From: CAZATK01 sp964488085
Lineage (GTDB): Bacteria; Patescibacteriota; Minisyncoccia; UBA6257; UBA11618
Direction: 5' to 3'
Assembly (NCBI GenBank): GCA_964488085.1
Contig: CAZATK010000016.1
Span: forward strand, 1-8,557
Length of the DNA: 8,557 bases
Under the pieces are notes generated by a model. It saw only the letters and a program-made list of their open reading frames with translations. It searched no databases and was not told the origin of the DNA. The position numbers were made by a program, and so were the translations under genes. Shown piece by piece: positions 1-5,727 of the stretch. How positions within the stretch are numbered: position 1 is the first letter of the stretch; every line of letters begins with the position of its first letter.

Positions 1-22
1 AGGTGGCATTATAGCCACCTTT
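1..22. terminator. Hairpin at the window edge, possible terminator
   Basis: Seven-base arms AGGTGGC (1-7) and GCCACCT (14-20) enclose the loop ATTATA, and three T follow on the plus strand. It could end a plus-strand gene left of the window, or end the minus-strand membrane-protein gene at 47-439, whose T-tract would then lie outside the window. The short plus-strand T-run makes the direction uncertain. Confidence 0.5.
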
Positions 23-46
23 GAAAAACCACAGTAAAGAGGACGA

Positions 47-439
47 CTAGTCATCTGACACTCTTCCTTCAATACGTCCTCTGTTTTCTAGGTACCATTG
101 TTGATATAAATACCATTTCGAGTCATTCATAAAAACGACGCCTACAATATCCCCCTCTTTAATATACTTAGAAACATCGTAAGGGACCCCCTCAGCTAAC
201 CACCAACCGCCATTAACAGAGATTGTTTCATTATCTCCTAATTTTTTTACAAGAAGTTGACCAAATTCTGGCGTGGTTGTGTCTTTTGCAAGAACAATCC
301 CATACTCCTGTTTTAAAATCCTGCCCTCCGACTCATTCGTTTTTTTGCTTTCTATATAAAGAAAAATGAAAGTGAAAGCCAGTAAAAGTATTAATAACAA
401 GTAACACAATCCCATCTCGTCAATCCTTGCTCTTCTCAT
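47..439 (-). CDS. Small single-pass membrane protein of unknown function (130 aa)
   Basis: I do not recognise the family. The protein starts with a short basic cytoplasmic segment (MRRAR), followed by one hydrophobic helix at about residues 10-29 (LCYLLLILLLAFTFIFLYI). A soluble domain of about 100 residues follows, probably outside the membrane by the positive-inside rule. That domain is rich in aromatic residues (GGWW at 77-80, KWYLYQQWY at 108-116) and includes a possible beta-strand segment EGDIVGVVF. There is no lipobox and no catalytic motif that I can identify. The start is set by the ribosome binding site AAAAGGAG, five bases upstream of the ATG at 439; an in-frame ATG 13 codons further upstream has no such site. 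The gene points away from the phosphoribosyltransferase gene and a long palindrome lies between them. A signal-anchored envelope protein is the safest description. Confidence 0.72.
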   Translation of the reverse strand: MRRARIDEMGLCYLLLILLLAFTFIFLYIESKKTNESEGRILKQEYGIVLAKDTTTPEFGQLLVKKLGDNETISVNGGWWLAEGVPYDVSKYIKEGDIVGVVFMNDSKWYLYQQWYLENRGRIEGRVSDD

Positions 440-521
440 AAACGCTCCTTTTAAAGGGGGGTACGCTCCCAACACCAATCAACGAGCTAATGACTGTTTA
501 ACATATAATAGATGTTTGTCA

Positions 522-565
522 AAATAACCTAACTTTTCAACGATCGTGGAAAAGTTAGGTCATTT
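522..565. repeat. 44-bp imperfect palindrome with ACGATCGT core (copy 1)
   Basis: The arms are complementary from 522 to 565 around a centre between 543 and 544, with two mismatched pairs (539/548 and 526/561). The core ACGATCGT lies at 540-547, flanked by CCTAACTTTTC and GAAAAGTTAGG. It lies between two divergently transcribed genes, so it is unlikely to be an ordinary terminator of either. The arm sequence differs from the other copies in the window; only the core is shared. Confidence 0.85.
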
Positions 566-586
566 GAAAGATTTGAAAGAATTGAT

Positions 587-616
587 TTGATAATAAATGC
601 GAATAAATTATATAAT
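587..616 (+). promoter_or_regulatory. Promoter of the phosphoribosyltransferase gene
   Basis: A -35 box TTGATA (587-592) and a perfect -10 box TATAAT (611-616) are separated by 18 bases. Transcription would begin near 623, giving a leader of about 30 nt that contains the GGAG ribosome binding site at 642-645. Confidence 0.7.
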
Positions 617-652
617 GACCTCAAACAAGTTTTTCCATAATGGAGCGCGATA

Positions 653-1003
653 ATGGAAAAATATCACTACACATGGGTGCAATTTGATATTGATATAAGG
701 ATAATGGTTCTGAAAATTGGGATTAGTGGAAAAAAGTTTAACGGTATTTGGGGACCGCCTAGGGGCGGTTTGATACCAGCAGTTGTACTATCTTACGCAT
801 TAGATCTTCCCATACTCCTAAAACCTACTCCCGATACTTTAATTGTGGATGATGTTGCGGACACTGGAAAAACTCTTGACCAGTACAAAGAGAAAAACTT
901 CATTGCCACGCTTTTTTATCACCAACAAAGCATCGTGGTGCCTGACATTTGGATTAGAGAGAAAAAAGAAGAATGGATAGTCTTCCCTTGGGAATGGGAA
1001 TAA
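653..1003 (+). CDS. Short phosphoribosyltransferase, probably purine (hypoxanthine/guanine/xanthine) type
   Basis: A type I phosphoribosyltransferase fold is visible. GPPRGGLIPA (34-43) is the glycine-rich segment near the active site, LIVDDVADTGKTL (63-75) is the classic PRPP-binding loop with its two acidic residues, and WIVFPWE (108-114) is the C-terminal signature I associate with archaeal-type xanthine/hypoxanthine phosphoribosyltransferases (COG2236-like). Such enzymes move a base onto PRPP in purine salvage. At 116 residues it is shorter than the usual 150 or more; the region between the glycine-rich segment and the PRPP loop is compressed, so the hood that selects the base is minimal and the substrate is uncertain. 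The start ATG follows GGAG by seven bases. The unit has its own promoter and strong terminator and is bracketed by two ACGATCGT palindromes. Confidence 0.82.
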   Translation: MEKYHYTWVQFDIDIRIMVLKIGISGKKFNGIWGPPRGGLIPAVVLSYALDLPILLKPTPDTLIVDDVADTGKTLDQYKEKNFIATLFYHQQSIVVPDIWIREKKEEWIVFPWEWE

Positions 1004-1033
1004 ACCGCCGAGCTGAGCTCGGCGGTCTTTTTT
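1004..1033 (+). terminator. Strong rho-independent terminator
   Basis: Arms ACCGCCGAGC (1004-1013) and GCTCGGCGGT (1017-1026) form a GC-rich stem with a three-base loop, followed by C and six T (1028-1033). It begins one base after the stop codon of the phosphoribosyltransferase gene. On the minus strand the stem is followed by TTTATT, so it may also stop readthrough from xer. Confidence 0.9.
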
Positions 1034-1071
1034 AGACAATATTTTTAAGACAATCTTTATTTTATTTTGTC

Positions 1072-1115
1072 AAAATGTGTCGTTTTCATACGATCGTATG
1101 AAAACGACACATTTT
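1072..1115. repeat. 44-bp perfect palindrome with ACGATCGT core (copy 2)
   Basis: The two 22-base halves (1072-1093 and 1094-1115) are perfectly complementary, with ACGATCGT at 1090-1097 in the centre. The right end overlaps the stop codon of xer (1114-1116). With A4 at one end and T4 at the other it could act as a weak bidirectional terminator between convergent genes, but the phosphoribosyltransferase gene already has a better one. The sequence TTTGTCAAAAT adjoins and overlaps its left end (1066-1076), as it does at copy 1 (515-525). Confidence 0.9.
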
Positions 1116-1995
1116 AATTTCTCCTCTTTCCGTGAAAAGCTTTGTGGATTTCTTTTAGTTGCTGATTAGTAACATGCGTATAAATTTGAGTCGTAGAAAT
1201 ATTGCTGTGACCTAAAAGCTCCTGCACAGAGCGCAGATCAGCGCCGTTTGTCAATAAATCGGTGGCAAAAAGATGGCGCAAGCTGTGAGGAGTTATCTTC
1301 TTATCAATAATACCGGCTTTACGGCTATAGAAATTAATCATCCTCTGTACCGACCTGGGAGTTATTTTTCCAACTACCTTATCCCTCGCCAAACCAATCC
1401 ACAAATACTCCAGAGCATCCCCTCTTTTATCAAGATAATTCTGAATTGCTTTTTTGGCTCTGTCAGAAATGAAAACCAATCTCAACTTCTCTCCCTTGCC
1501 CCGAACTGTAATTTCCTTTTTAGCGAAATCCAAATATCTGTTTAAATTACAAAGTTCCGATAACCGCAATCCAGTTGAAAAAAGGGTTTCTAAAATGGCC
1601 TTATCGCGCAATCCCTTTAAAGTATTGGAGGGTGGAGCTGATAATAATCTTTCTAATTCCTCATGGCTTATAATTTCTATTTGTCGAGATGAAACCTTTG
1701 GAAGTTCAATTTTATCGGCAGAAAACACTGAATAGTTTTGTCTAGACAGATATTTAAGAAAATTTCTTATAGCAATGATATAATAACTCTGGGATATTTT
1801 TTTTAGATTAGTTCTGGCAATATGAAGACGAAAGTTTTTAACTTTTTCTTCAGTCAAATCATCAACATCATTAATACCAGCTTGCCTAAAAAAAACAGTT
1901 AAATAATGCTCGTAATTAGCTCTGGTTTTTACAGCCCTCCCCCTTTCTATCTCTAAGTAATCCAAGTAATTCTGAAGTAATTTATCAATAGTCAT
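1114..1995 (-). CDS. xer: Xer-type tyrosine recombinase (XerC/XerD family)
   Basis: This is a site-specific recombinase of the phage-integrase family, the type that resolves chromosome dimers at dif, acting in the cytoplasm on DNA. It has the usual two-domain layout: an N-terminal SAM-like DNA-binding domain (about 1-90) and a C-terminal catalytic domain (about 105-290). All catalytic residues are present: R144 in TGLRLSEL, K167 in RGKGEK, H237 and R240 in HSLRH, H263 in LGHSN, and the nucleophile Y272 in IYTHV. Starting at MTID gives 293 residues, normal for Xer; the upstream extension is poor in family character and would cross the promoter. No Shine-Dalgarno is present, and an extended -10 sits 10 bases upstream, so the mRNA is nearly leaderless. 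It is divergent from ftsH. Whether it is the housekeeping Xer or belongs to a mobile element cannot be settled here; its length and setting favour housekeeping. Confidence 0.93.
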   Translation of the reverse strand: MTIDKLLQNYLDYLEIERGRAVKTRANYEHYLTVFFRQAGINDVDDLTEEKVKNFRLHIARTNLKKISQSYYIIAIRNFLKYLSRQNYSVFSADKIELPKVSSRQIEIISHEELERLLSAPPSNTLKGLRDKAILETLFSTGLRLSELCNLNRYLDFAKKEITVRGKGEKLRLVFISDRAKKAIQNYLDKRGDALEYLWIGLARDKVVGKITPRSVQRMINFYSRKAGIIDKKITPHSLRHLFATDLLTNGADLRSVQELLGHSNISTTQIYTHVTNQQLKEIHKAFHGKRRN

Positions 1996-2001
1996 TGTTA
2001 T

Positions 2002-2030
2002 TTGTATTATAGCAACTTTTGTGTTATCAT
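2002..2030 (+). promoter_or_regulatory. Extended -10 promoter of ftsH, overlapping that of xer
   Basis: TGTTATCAT (2022-2030) is an extended -10 (TGn plus TATCAT), with a weak -35 TTGTAT at 2002-2007 and a 17-base spacer. Transcription would begin near 2037, three bases before the ATG at 2040. The -35 overlaps the -10 of the divergent xer promoter, so polymerase could not occupy both at once. Confidence 0.5.
2003..2014 (-). promoter_or_regulatory. Extended -10 promoter of xer
   Basis: Read on the minus strand, TGCTATAAT is a perfect -10 hexamer (plus-strand 2006-2011) preceded by the extended TGn motif (to 2014). No good -35 is visible. Transcription would start near 1999, about four bases before the ATG at 1995, giving a nearly leaderless message. 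Confidence 0.6.
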
Positions 2031-2039
2031 ATGCACTTA

Positions 2040-3875
2040 ATGAAACTACTGCAAAAAAATATTTCGTTGGCAATCGGCATCTTGTTGGCCGCCGCTGTTT
2101 TATTCTCTCTTTTTTATCAGACTACTCCAGACACTGCTGTAATTGGCATAAACCAATTGGTTGAAAAAATTAATGCAGGCGAGATTTCTAAGGTTATTGT
2201 TAAAGGCAATGCCGTAGATGTTGAATTTCATGATGACACGAAGGCCACTTTAAAAAAAGAAACGGACGCAAGTTTGAGCGAAACATTAAAAAATTATTCA
2301 GTTGATTCAACGGCTTTAAAGAAAGTTGCTTTTTCCGTTGAGGATCAATCCGGATTTCAATTCTGGGCCGGAGTACTTATTCCAACATTATTGCCCATTA
2401 TAGTAATAGGTATTATTTTCTACATTATTTTCCGCCAAGCAAAAACCGGAGCAAGTCAGGTCTTCACTTTTAATCGGTCTAATATCCGCCTTTTCTCTTC
2501 TGGTAAAGACAAAATTACTTTCAAAGATGTTGCTGGCTTGAAAGAGGTTAAGCAAGAGCTGGAAGAGGTTGTAGATTTTTTAAAAAATCCTCAGAAATTT
2601 TTGGATTTAGGAGCGACAATCCCCCGAGGAGTTTTGCTTATGGGCCCTCCCGGAATAGGCAAAACATTGCTTGCTCGAGCGGTTGCCGGCGAAAGCGGTG
2701 TCCCCTTCTTTCATATTTCAGCATCAGAATTTGTAGAAATGTTTGTTGGCGTGGGAGCCGCGCGCACGCGCGACGCTTTTGCAACAGCCAAAAAAACTGC
2801 TCCTTCAATCTTATTTATTGATGAAATTGATGCCATTGGAAGACATCGTGGCGCAGGATTAGGAGGCGGACATGATGAGCGCGAACAAACTTTAAATCAA
2901 ATTTTAGTTGAAATGGACGGATTTGAACGTGATACAAAATTGGTAGTTTTGGCCGCTACAAATCGTCCAGATATTTTAGATGAAGCCCTATTACGACCGG
3001 GTCGTTTTGATCGCCGAATTGTTTTGGATTTGCCGGATATTAAAGACCGAGAAGATATATTAAAAATACATGTCAAAGGAAAACCAATGGATCCAACCGT
3101 GGATTTGCATAGGGTTGCTGTAAGAACTCCGGGTTTTTCCGGCGCAGATTTAGCTAATTTAGTCAATGAAGCCGCTATTCTAACCGCCAGACGCAATAAA
3201 AAAATAGTGGGCCAACTGGAGATTTTTGATTCAATCGAAAGAGTAATGCTTGGCCCGGAAAGACGAGGTCGCGCCATATCACAAAAAGAAAGGGAAATAA
3301 CCGCTTATCACGAAGCAGGACATGCTTTGGTGGCGGTTAGCTTAAAGGACTCGGATCCGATACAAAAAATTTCAGTTATAAGTCGCGGGTATGCTGGCGG
3401 ATATACCTTAAAACTACCACTAGAAGATGTTCATTTGCGCACTCGTTCTCAATTTTTGAGCGATTTAGCAATGATGATGGGGGGCTATGCGGCAGAACAA
3501 TTTATTTTTGGAGAAATGAGTACCGGCGCTTCTAACGACTTAAGACAGGCATCGGATTTGGCCAGAAGTTTAGTAATTAAATACGGAATGAGCGACAAAC
3601 TTGGCCCTATGGCTTTTGGCAAAACAGAAGAATTGGTATTTCTAGGAAAGGAAATTGGCCACGAAAGAAATTATTCGGAAACTACGGCCACTCAAATTGA
3701 TAAAGAAGTTATTGGCTTTATTAACAGGGCCTATGAAGCGGCTAAAAAAATAGTCTCTTCTCGCAAAAAAGTTCTAGAAACCATAGCAAAAATGCTTTTA
3801 GAAAAAGAAGTGATTGAACATGAAGAGTTGTACGAATTAATAAAACCTTTTAAACTAAAACCGTTGACAGTTTAA
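2040..3875 (+). CDS. ftsH: ATP-dependent zinc metalloprotease FtsH
   Basis: This is a membrane-anchored hexameric AAA+ protease (peptidase family M41) that extracts and degrades unassembled membrane proteins and some regulators. Order of domains: first membrane helix (about 8-26), small external domain (about 30-105), second helix (about 109-131), AAA+ module, peptidase. Visible motifs are Walker A GPPGIGKT (202-209), pore loop FVGVGA (235-240), Walker B ILFIDE (257-262), the second region of homology with arginines 319 and 322 in RPGRFDR, the zinc site HEAGH (424-428), and the third ligand D500 in GASND. The usual Walker A GPPGTGKT has Ile for Thr, at a variable position, so activity should be retained. 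Length 611 is normal. The ATG at 2040 is preferred because the -10 box ends at 2030; earlier in-frame TTG (2019) and ATG (2031) codons would lie in the promoter. No Shine-Dalgarno is seen. tRNA-Ile begins six bases after the stop codon. Confidence 0.97.
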   Translation: MKLLQKNISLAIGILLAAAVLFSLFYQTTPDTAVIGINQLVEKINAGEISKVIVKGNAVDVEFHDDTKATLKKETDASLSETLKNYSVDSTALKKVAFSVEDQSGFQFWAGVLIPTLLPIIVIGIIFYIIFRQAKTGASQVFTFNRSNIRLFSSGKDKITFKDVAGLKEVKQELEEVVDFLKNPQKFLDLGATIPRGVLLMGPPGIGKTLLARAVAGESGVPFFHISASEFVEMFVGVGAARTRDAFATAKKTAPSILFIDEIDAIGRHRGAGLGGGHDEREQTLNQILVEMDGFERDTKLVVLAATNRPDILDEALLRPGRFDRRIVLDLPDIKDREDILKIHVKGKPMDPTVDLHRVAVRTPGFSGADLANLVNEAAILTARRNKKIVGQLEIFDSIERVMLGPERRGRAISQKEREITAYHEAGHALVAVSLKDSDPIQKISVISRGYAGGYTLKLPLEDVHLRTRSQFLSDLAMMMGGYAAEQFIFGEMSTGASNDLRQASDLARSLVIKYGMSDKLGPMAFGKTEELVFLGKEIGHERNYSETTATQIDKEVIGFINRAYEAAKKIVSSRKKVLETIAKMLLEKEVIEHEELYELIKPFKLKPLTV

Positions 3876-3881
3876 GGCCAA

Positions 3882-3956
3882 GCGCGCGTAGCTCAACGGC
3901 AGAGCATCCGCCTTATACGCGGCTGGTTGTAGGTTCGAATCCTACCGCGCGCACCA
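3882..3956 (+). tRNA. tRNA-Ile, anticodon UAU, CCA encoded
   Basis: Cloverleaf: acceptor GCGCGCG/CGCGCGC, D arm GCTC/GAGC with a seven-base loop, anticodon stem TCCGC/GCGGC with a T-C mismatch at the outer pair, loop CTTATAC giving anticodon TAT, a five-base variable region, T arm GTAGG/CCTAC with loop TTCGAAT, discriminator A and encoded CCA. TAT reads the Ile codon AUA. Most bacteria read AUA with a CAU tRNA modified to lysidine, so this gene is notable. It begins six bases after the ftsH stop and is probably cotranscribed with it. Confidence 0.9.
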
Positions 3957-3958
3957 AC

Positions 3959-3993
3959 AATTGAGAATTGATAATTGAAAATTGATAATTGTA
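3959..3993. repeat. Five-copy heptamer tandem repeat AATTGAN
   Basis: AATTG recurs at 3959, 3966, 3973, 3980 and 3987, an exact 7-bp period with the unit approximating AATTGAT. It fills the gap between the two tRNA genes. Such short AT-rich repeats are prone to slippage; no function is evident. Confidence 0.85.
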
Positions 3994-3996
3994 TAC

Positions 3997-4067
3997 GCCC
4001 CCATAGCTTAATGGTAAAGCAGTTGCCTCTTAAGCAATTGACCAAGGTTCGATTCCTTGTGGGGGCA
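3997..4067 (+). tRNA. tRNA-Lys, anticodon CUU, no encoded CCA
   Basis: Acceptor GCCCCCA/TGGGGGC, D arm GCTT/AAGC, anticodon stem GTTGC/GCAAT with loop CTCTTAA giving anticodon CTT (Lys, AAG), a four-base variable region, T arm CAAGG/CCTTG with loop TTCGATT, and discriminator A. The 3' flank is CTT, so CCA must be added after transcription. htpX starts 34 bases downstream. Confidence 0.92.
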
Positions 4068-4101
4068 CTTCGACCCAGCTCGGTGCAAACACAATAAAAA
4101 T

Positions 4102-4968
4102 ATGATAAATAAATTTAAAACAACTTTATTATTAGGAGGATTAACTGCCCTTGTGCTGGCTATAGGTTATTATTTTGGCGGACAAAATGGCGCTCTTGTT
4201 GCCTTAATTTTTTCAGCGATTATGAACTTCGGTTCTTATTGGTTTTCCGATAAAATCGTACTCGCCATTTATGGAGCTAAAGAAATTACTCAAAAAGACA
4301 ATCCCCGACTCCATGAGATATTAGGCGAGCTTTCTCAAGAGGCAAATTTACCAAAACCAAAACTTTATAATGTCAATTTACCTGTTCCCAATGCTTTTGC
4401 CACGGGAAGAAATAAAAATCACGCGGTAGTAGCAGTAACAAATGGTATTTTAAAATTATTGAGCGAAAAAGAATTGCGCGGAGTACTTGCTCATGAACTG
4501 TCCCATATTAAAAACAAAGACATTTTGATTTCAAGCATTGCCGCAACTCTTGCCGGAGCTATTTCTTATCTTGCGCAAATGGCATATTTTGCGGGAATGT
4601 TTGCAGGGAGCTCATCGCGAGATGATTCGCGAAATGACGGTAATATATTTGGCACATTAGCGCTTTTTTTCCTCGCTCCGATTATCGCTACACTTTTGCA
4701 CCTAGCGATATCGCGCTCGCGTGAATATATTGCAGACGAAACAGGCGCGCGCATTTCTAAAGACCCTCAATCTCTTGCTGAAGCTCTTAAGAAATTACAC
4801 GGCTTTTCCCGCGCCCATCCACTTATTGGCAAGCCAAAACATGAAGCGACTGCCCATCTTTTTATAGTAAACCCTTTTAAGCCATCATTTTTAATGTCAT
4901 TATTCTCCACTCACCCGCCGGTTGAGGAACGCATAAAAAGATTAGAGGCAATAAAAATCCCCGTTTAA
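4102..4968 (+). CDS. htpX: Membrane zinc metalloprotease HtpX
   Basis: HtpX (peptidase family M48) is an integral membrane endoprotease that cuts misfolded membrane proteins and works in parallel with FtsH. Visible parts are two N-terminal hydrophobic helices (about 8-25 and 29-48), the zinc motif HELSH (131-135) with H131, E132 and H135, a hydrophobic pair (about 142-168 and 181-203), the third zinc ligand E208 in SREYIADETGA, and the C-terminal STHPPVEERI (269-278) typical of the family. Length 288 is normal. The ATG at 4102 is chosen because it opens directly on the first helix; the longer frame would begin inside tRNA-Lys. No Shine-Dalgarno precedes it (AACACAATAAAAAT), as with xer and ftsH. 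No separate promoter is clear, so it may be transcribed with the upstream tRNA and ftsH. Confidence 0.96.
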   Translation: MINKFKTTLLLGGLTALVLAIGYYFGGQNGALVALIFSAIMNFGSYWFSDKIVLAIYGAKEITQKDNPRLHEILGELSQEANLPKPKLYNVNLPVPNAFATGRNKNHAVVAVTNGILKLLSEKELRGVLAHELSHIKNKDILISSIAATLAGAISYLAQMAYFAGMFAGSSSRDDSRNDGNIFGTLALFFLAPIIATLLHLAISRSREYIADETGARISKDPQSLAEALKKLHGFSRAHPLIGKPKHEATAHLFIVNPFKPSFLMSLFSTHPPVEERIKRLEAIKIPV

Positions 4969-4973
4969 GGGGA
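4953..4973 (-). terminator. Terminator between convergent htpX and cytidine deaminase genes
   Basis: Arms TCCCC (4958-4962) and GGGGA (4969-4973) enclose the loop GTTTAA, which contains the htpX stop codon. On the minus strand the stem is followed by TTTTTATT, so it suits the deaminase gene best. On the plus strand the tail is weak. Confidence 0.65.
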
Positions 4974-4974
4974 A

Positions 4975-5523
4975 TTAGTTTCTCAAATTTAATCTCTCAT
5001 AAACTTTTGAAGGATATGGGAGCGGATAAAGAATTTTTAATGGTCCGGCAAATATAACAGTAGCGTCTGGATCAACAACTATAACTTCCAAATCAGGATG
5101 TGTATTTTCCCAAGCAAATTGCCTGCAGATGGCGCACATCGGGTACGCATATCCCCCTTCTATATCGGGTCTAGCTGGAACTTTTGCTCCATAAGTTACA
5201 ACGATGGCCATTATTTCTTCTCTTTTATATCCTGGCTTGCATTCCGATTGAAGCGCTTTTGTTATTGCTAATATTTCTGCGTGGATATCAGATGATCGAG
5301 TGATGCTTTCTATATTAGCACCTATAAAAATTTTTCCATCGTTTGTTTTAACGGCCGCTCCAACCGCTGTCTTAAAAGTTAAAGATGTTTTTTGAGCGTC
5401 TAATGCCGCTTTAATTAATGTTCTATGACGAAGAGTGGTATGCACCATACGCTCTTCATATGTATCAATAAAATCAGTTAATTCTTTATAAAATTCCATC
5501 AGCTTGTCTTTAGTGGCTGACAT
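4975..5523 (-). CDS. Cytidine deaminase-like protein with extended termini
   Basis: This is a zinc-dependent nucleoside deaminase of the cytidine deaminase fold, expected to convert cytidine or deoxycytidine to the uridine form in pyrimidine salvage. The substrate loop GANIE (68-72) carries the expected N70 and E72, the zinc and proton-shuttle motif HAE lies at 81-83, and the second zinc motif CAICRQ at 130-135 supplies C130 and C133. The sequence around the zinc is PMCAICRQ rather than the common PCGxCRQ. At 182 residues it is longer than tetrameric enzymes of about 130, with roughly 40 extra N-terminal residues that look helical and a proline-rich C-terminal tail (LYPLPYP). His rather than Cys as first zinc ligand recalls the dimeric E. 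coli type. The ATG at 5523 follows GAGG by six bases. Other nucleoside-analogue deaminases of the fold, such as blasticidin S deaminase, are an alternative. Confidence 0.85.
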   Translation of the reverse strand: MSATKDKLMEFYKELTDFIDTYEERMVHTTLRHRTLIKAALDAQKTSLTFKTAVGAAVKTNDGKIFIGANIESITRSSDIHAEILAITKALQSECKPGYKREEIMAIVVTYGAKVPARPDIEGGYAYPMCAICRQFAWENTHPDLEVIVVDPDATVIFAGPLKILYPLPYPSKVYERLNLRN

Positions 5524-5563
5524 TCACGGCCTCTTCAAAATGTTCTGTAAATATGCTAAAAAT

Positions 5564-5572
5564 ATTCTAGCA
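5564..5572 (-). promoter_or_regulatory. Possible extended -10 promoter of the deaminase gene
   Basis: On the minus strand TGCTAGAAT combines the TGn extension with a five-of-six -10 hexamer (TAGAAT). Its upstream part would lie inside the divergent tRNA-Val gene, which starts at 5574. No clear -35 is present. Confidence 0.4.
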
Positions 5573-5573
5573 T

Positions 5574-5645
5574 GGACGCTTAGCTCAGTGGTAGAGCGAC
5601 TCGTTTACACCGAGTAGGTCGAGGGTTCGATCCCCCCAGCGTCCA
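5574..5645 (+). tRNA. tRNA-Val, anticodon UAC, no encoded CCA
   Basis: Acceptor GGACGCT/AGCGTCC, D arm GCTC/GAGC, anticodon stem ACTCG/CGAGT with loop TTTACAC giving anticodon TAC (Val), variable region AGGTC, T arm GAGGG/CCCCC with one A-C mismatch and loop TTCGATC, and discriminator A. The 3' flank is CTT, so CCA is not encoded. Confidence 0.93.
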
Positions 5646-5660
5646 CTTCAAAAAGAGTAG

Positions 5661-5689
5661 TTGCTTTACTCGGAAATATTTTATATAAT
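5661..5689 (+). promoter_or_regulatory. Promoter of the 67-residue orphan gene
   Basis: TTGCTT (5661-5666) and a perfect TATAAT (5684-5689) are separated by 17 bases. Transcription would start near 5696, leaving a leader of about 30 nt that carries the ribosome binding site AAGGAG (5712-5717). Confidence 0.65.
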
Positions 5690-5727
5690 GCTCTTCAGTC
5701 CTTCTAGTTTTAAGGAGATGATTTGCA

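Noticed and set aside
440..478. 13-residue N-terminal extension of the small membrane protein
   Set aside because: The inner ATG at 439 has an excellent ribosome binding site at correct spacing; the outer one has none.
839..1039. Minus-strand open frame opposite the phosphoribosyltransferase
   Set aside because: It is antisense to a gene with a clear PRPP motif and includes the terminator; no ribosome binding site of its own.
1273..1735. Plus-strand open frames opposite the recombinase
   Set aside because: Antisense to a gene with all catalytic residues intact; no supporting signals.
2019..2039. Upstream TTG and ATG starts for ftsH
   Set aside because: They fall in or directly after the predicted -10 box, and the family N-terminus is well matched by the ATG at 2040.
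1996..2073. 26-residue N-terminal extension of the recombinase
   Set aside because: It would run through the promoter and into the divergent ftsH gene; the shorter start gives the usual Xer length.
2897..3277. 126-codon minus-strand frame inside ftsH
   Set aside because: Antisense shadow of the AAA+ module of FtsH; composition follows the coding strand.
4057..4101. N-terminal extension of HtpX from an upstream TTG
   Set aside because: It would begin inside tRNA-Lys and adds non-family residues before the first membrane helix.
5655..5671. Hairpin GAGTA/TACTC after tRNA-Val as a terminator
   Set aside because: Only five pairs, no T-run directly after it, and it overlaps the -35 box of the next gene.
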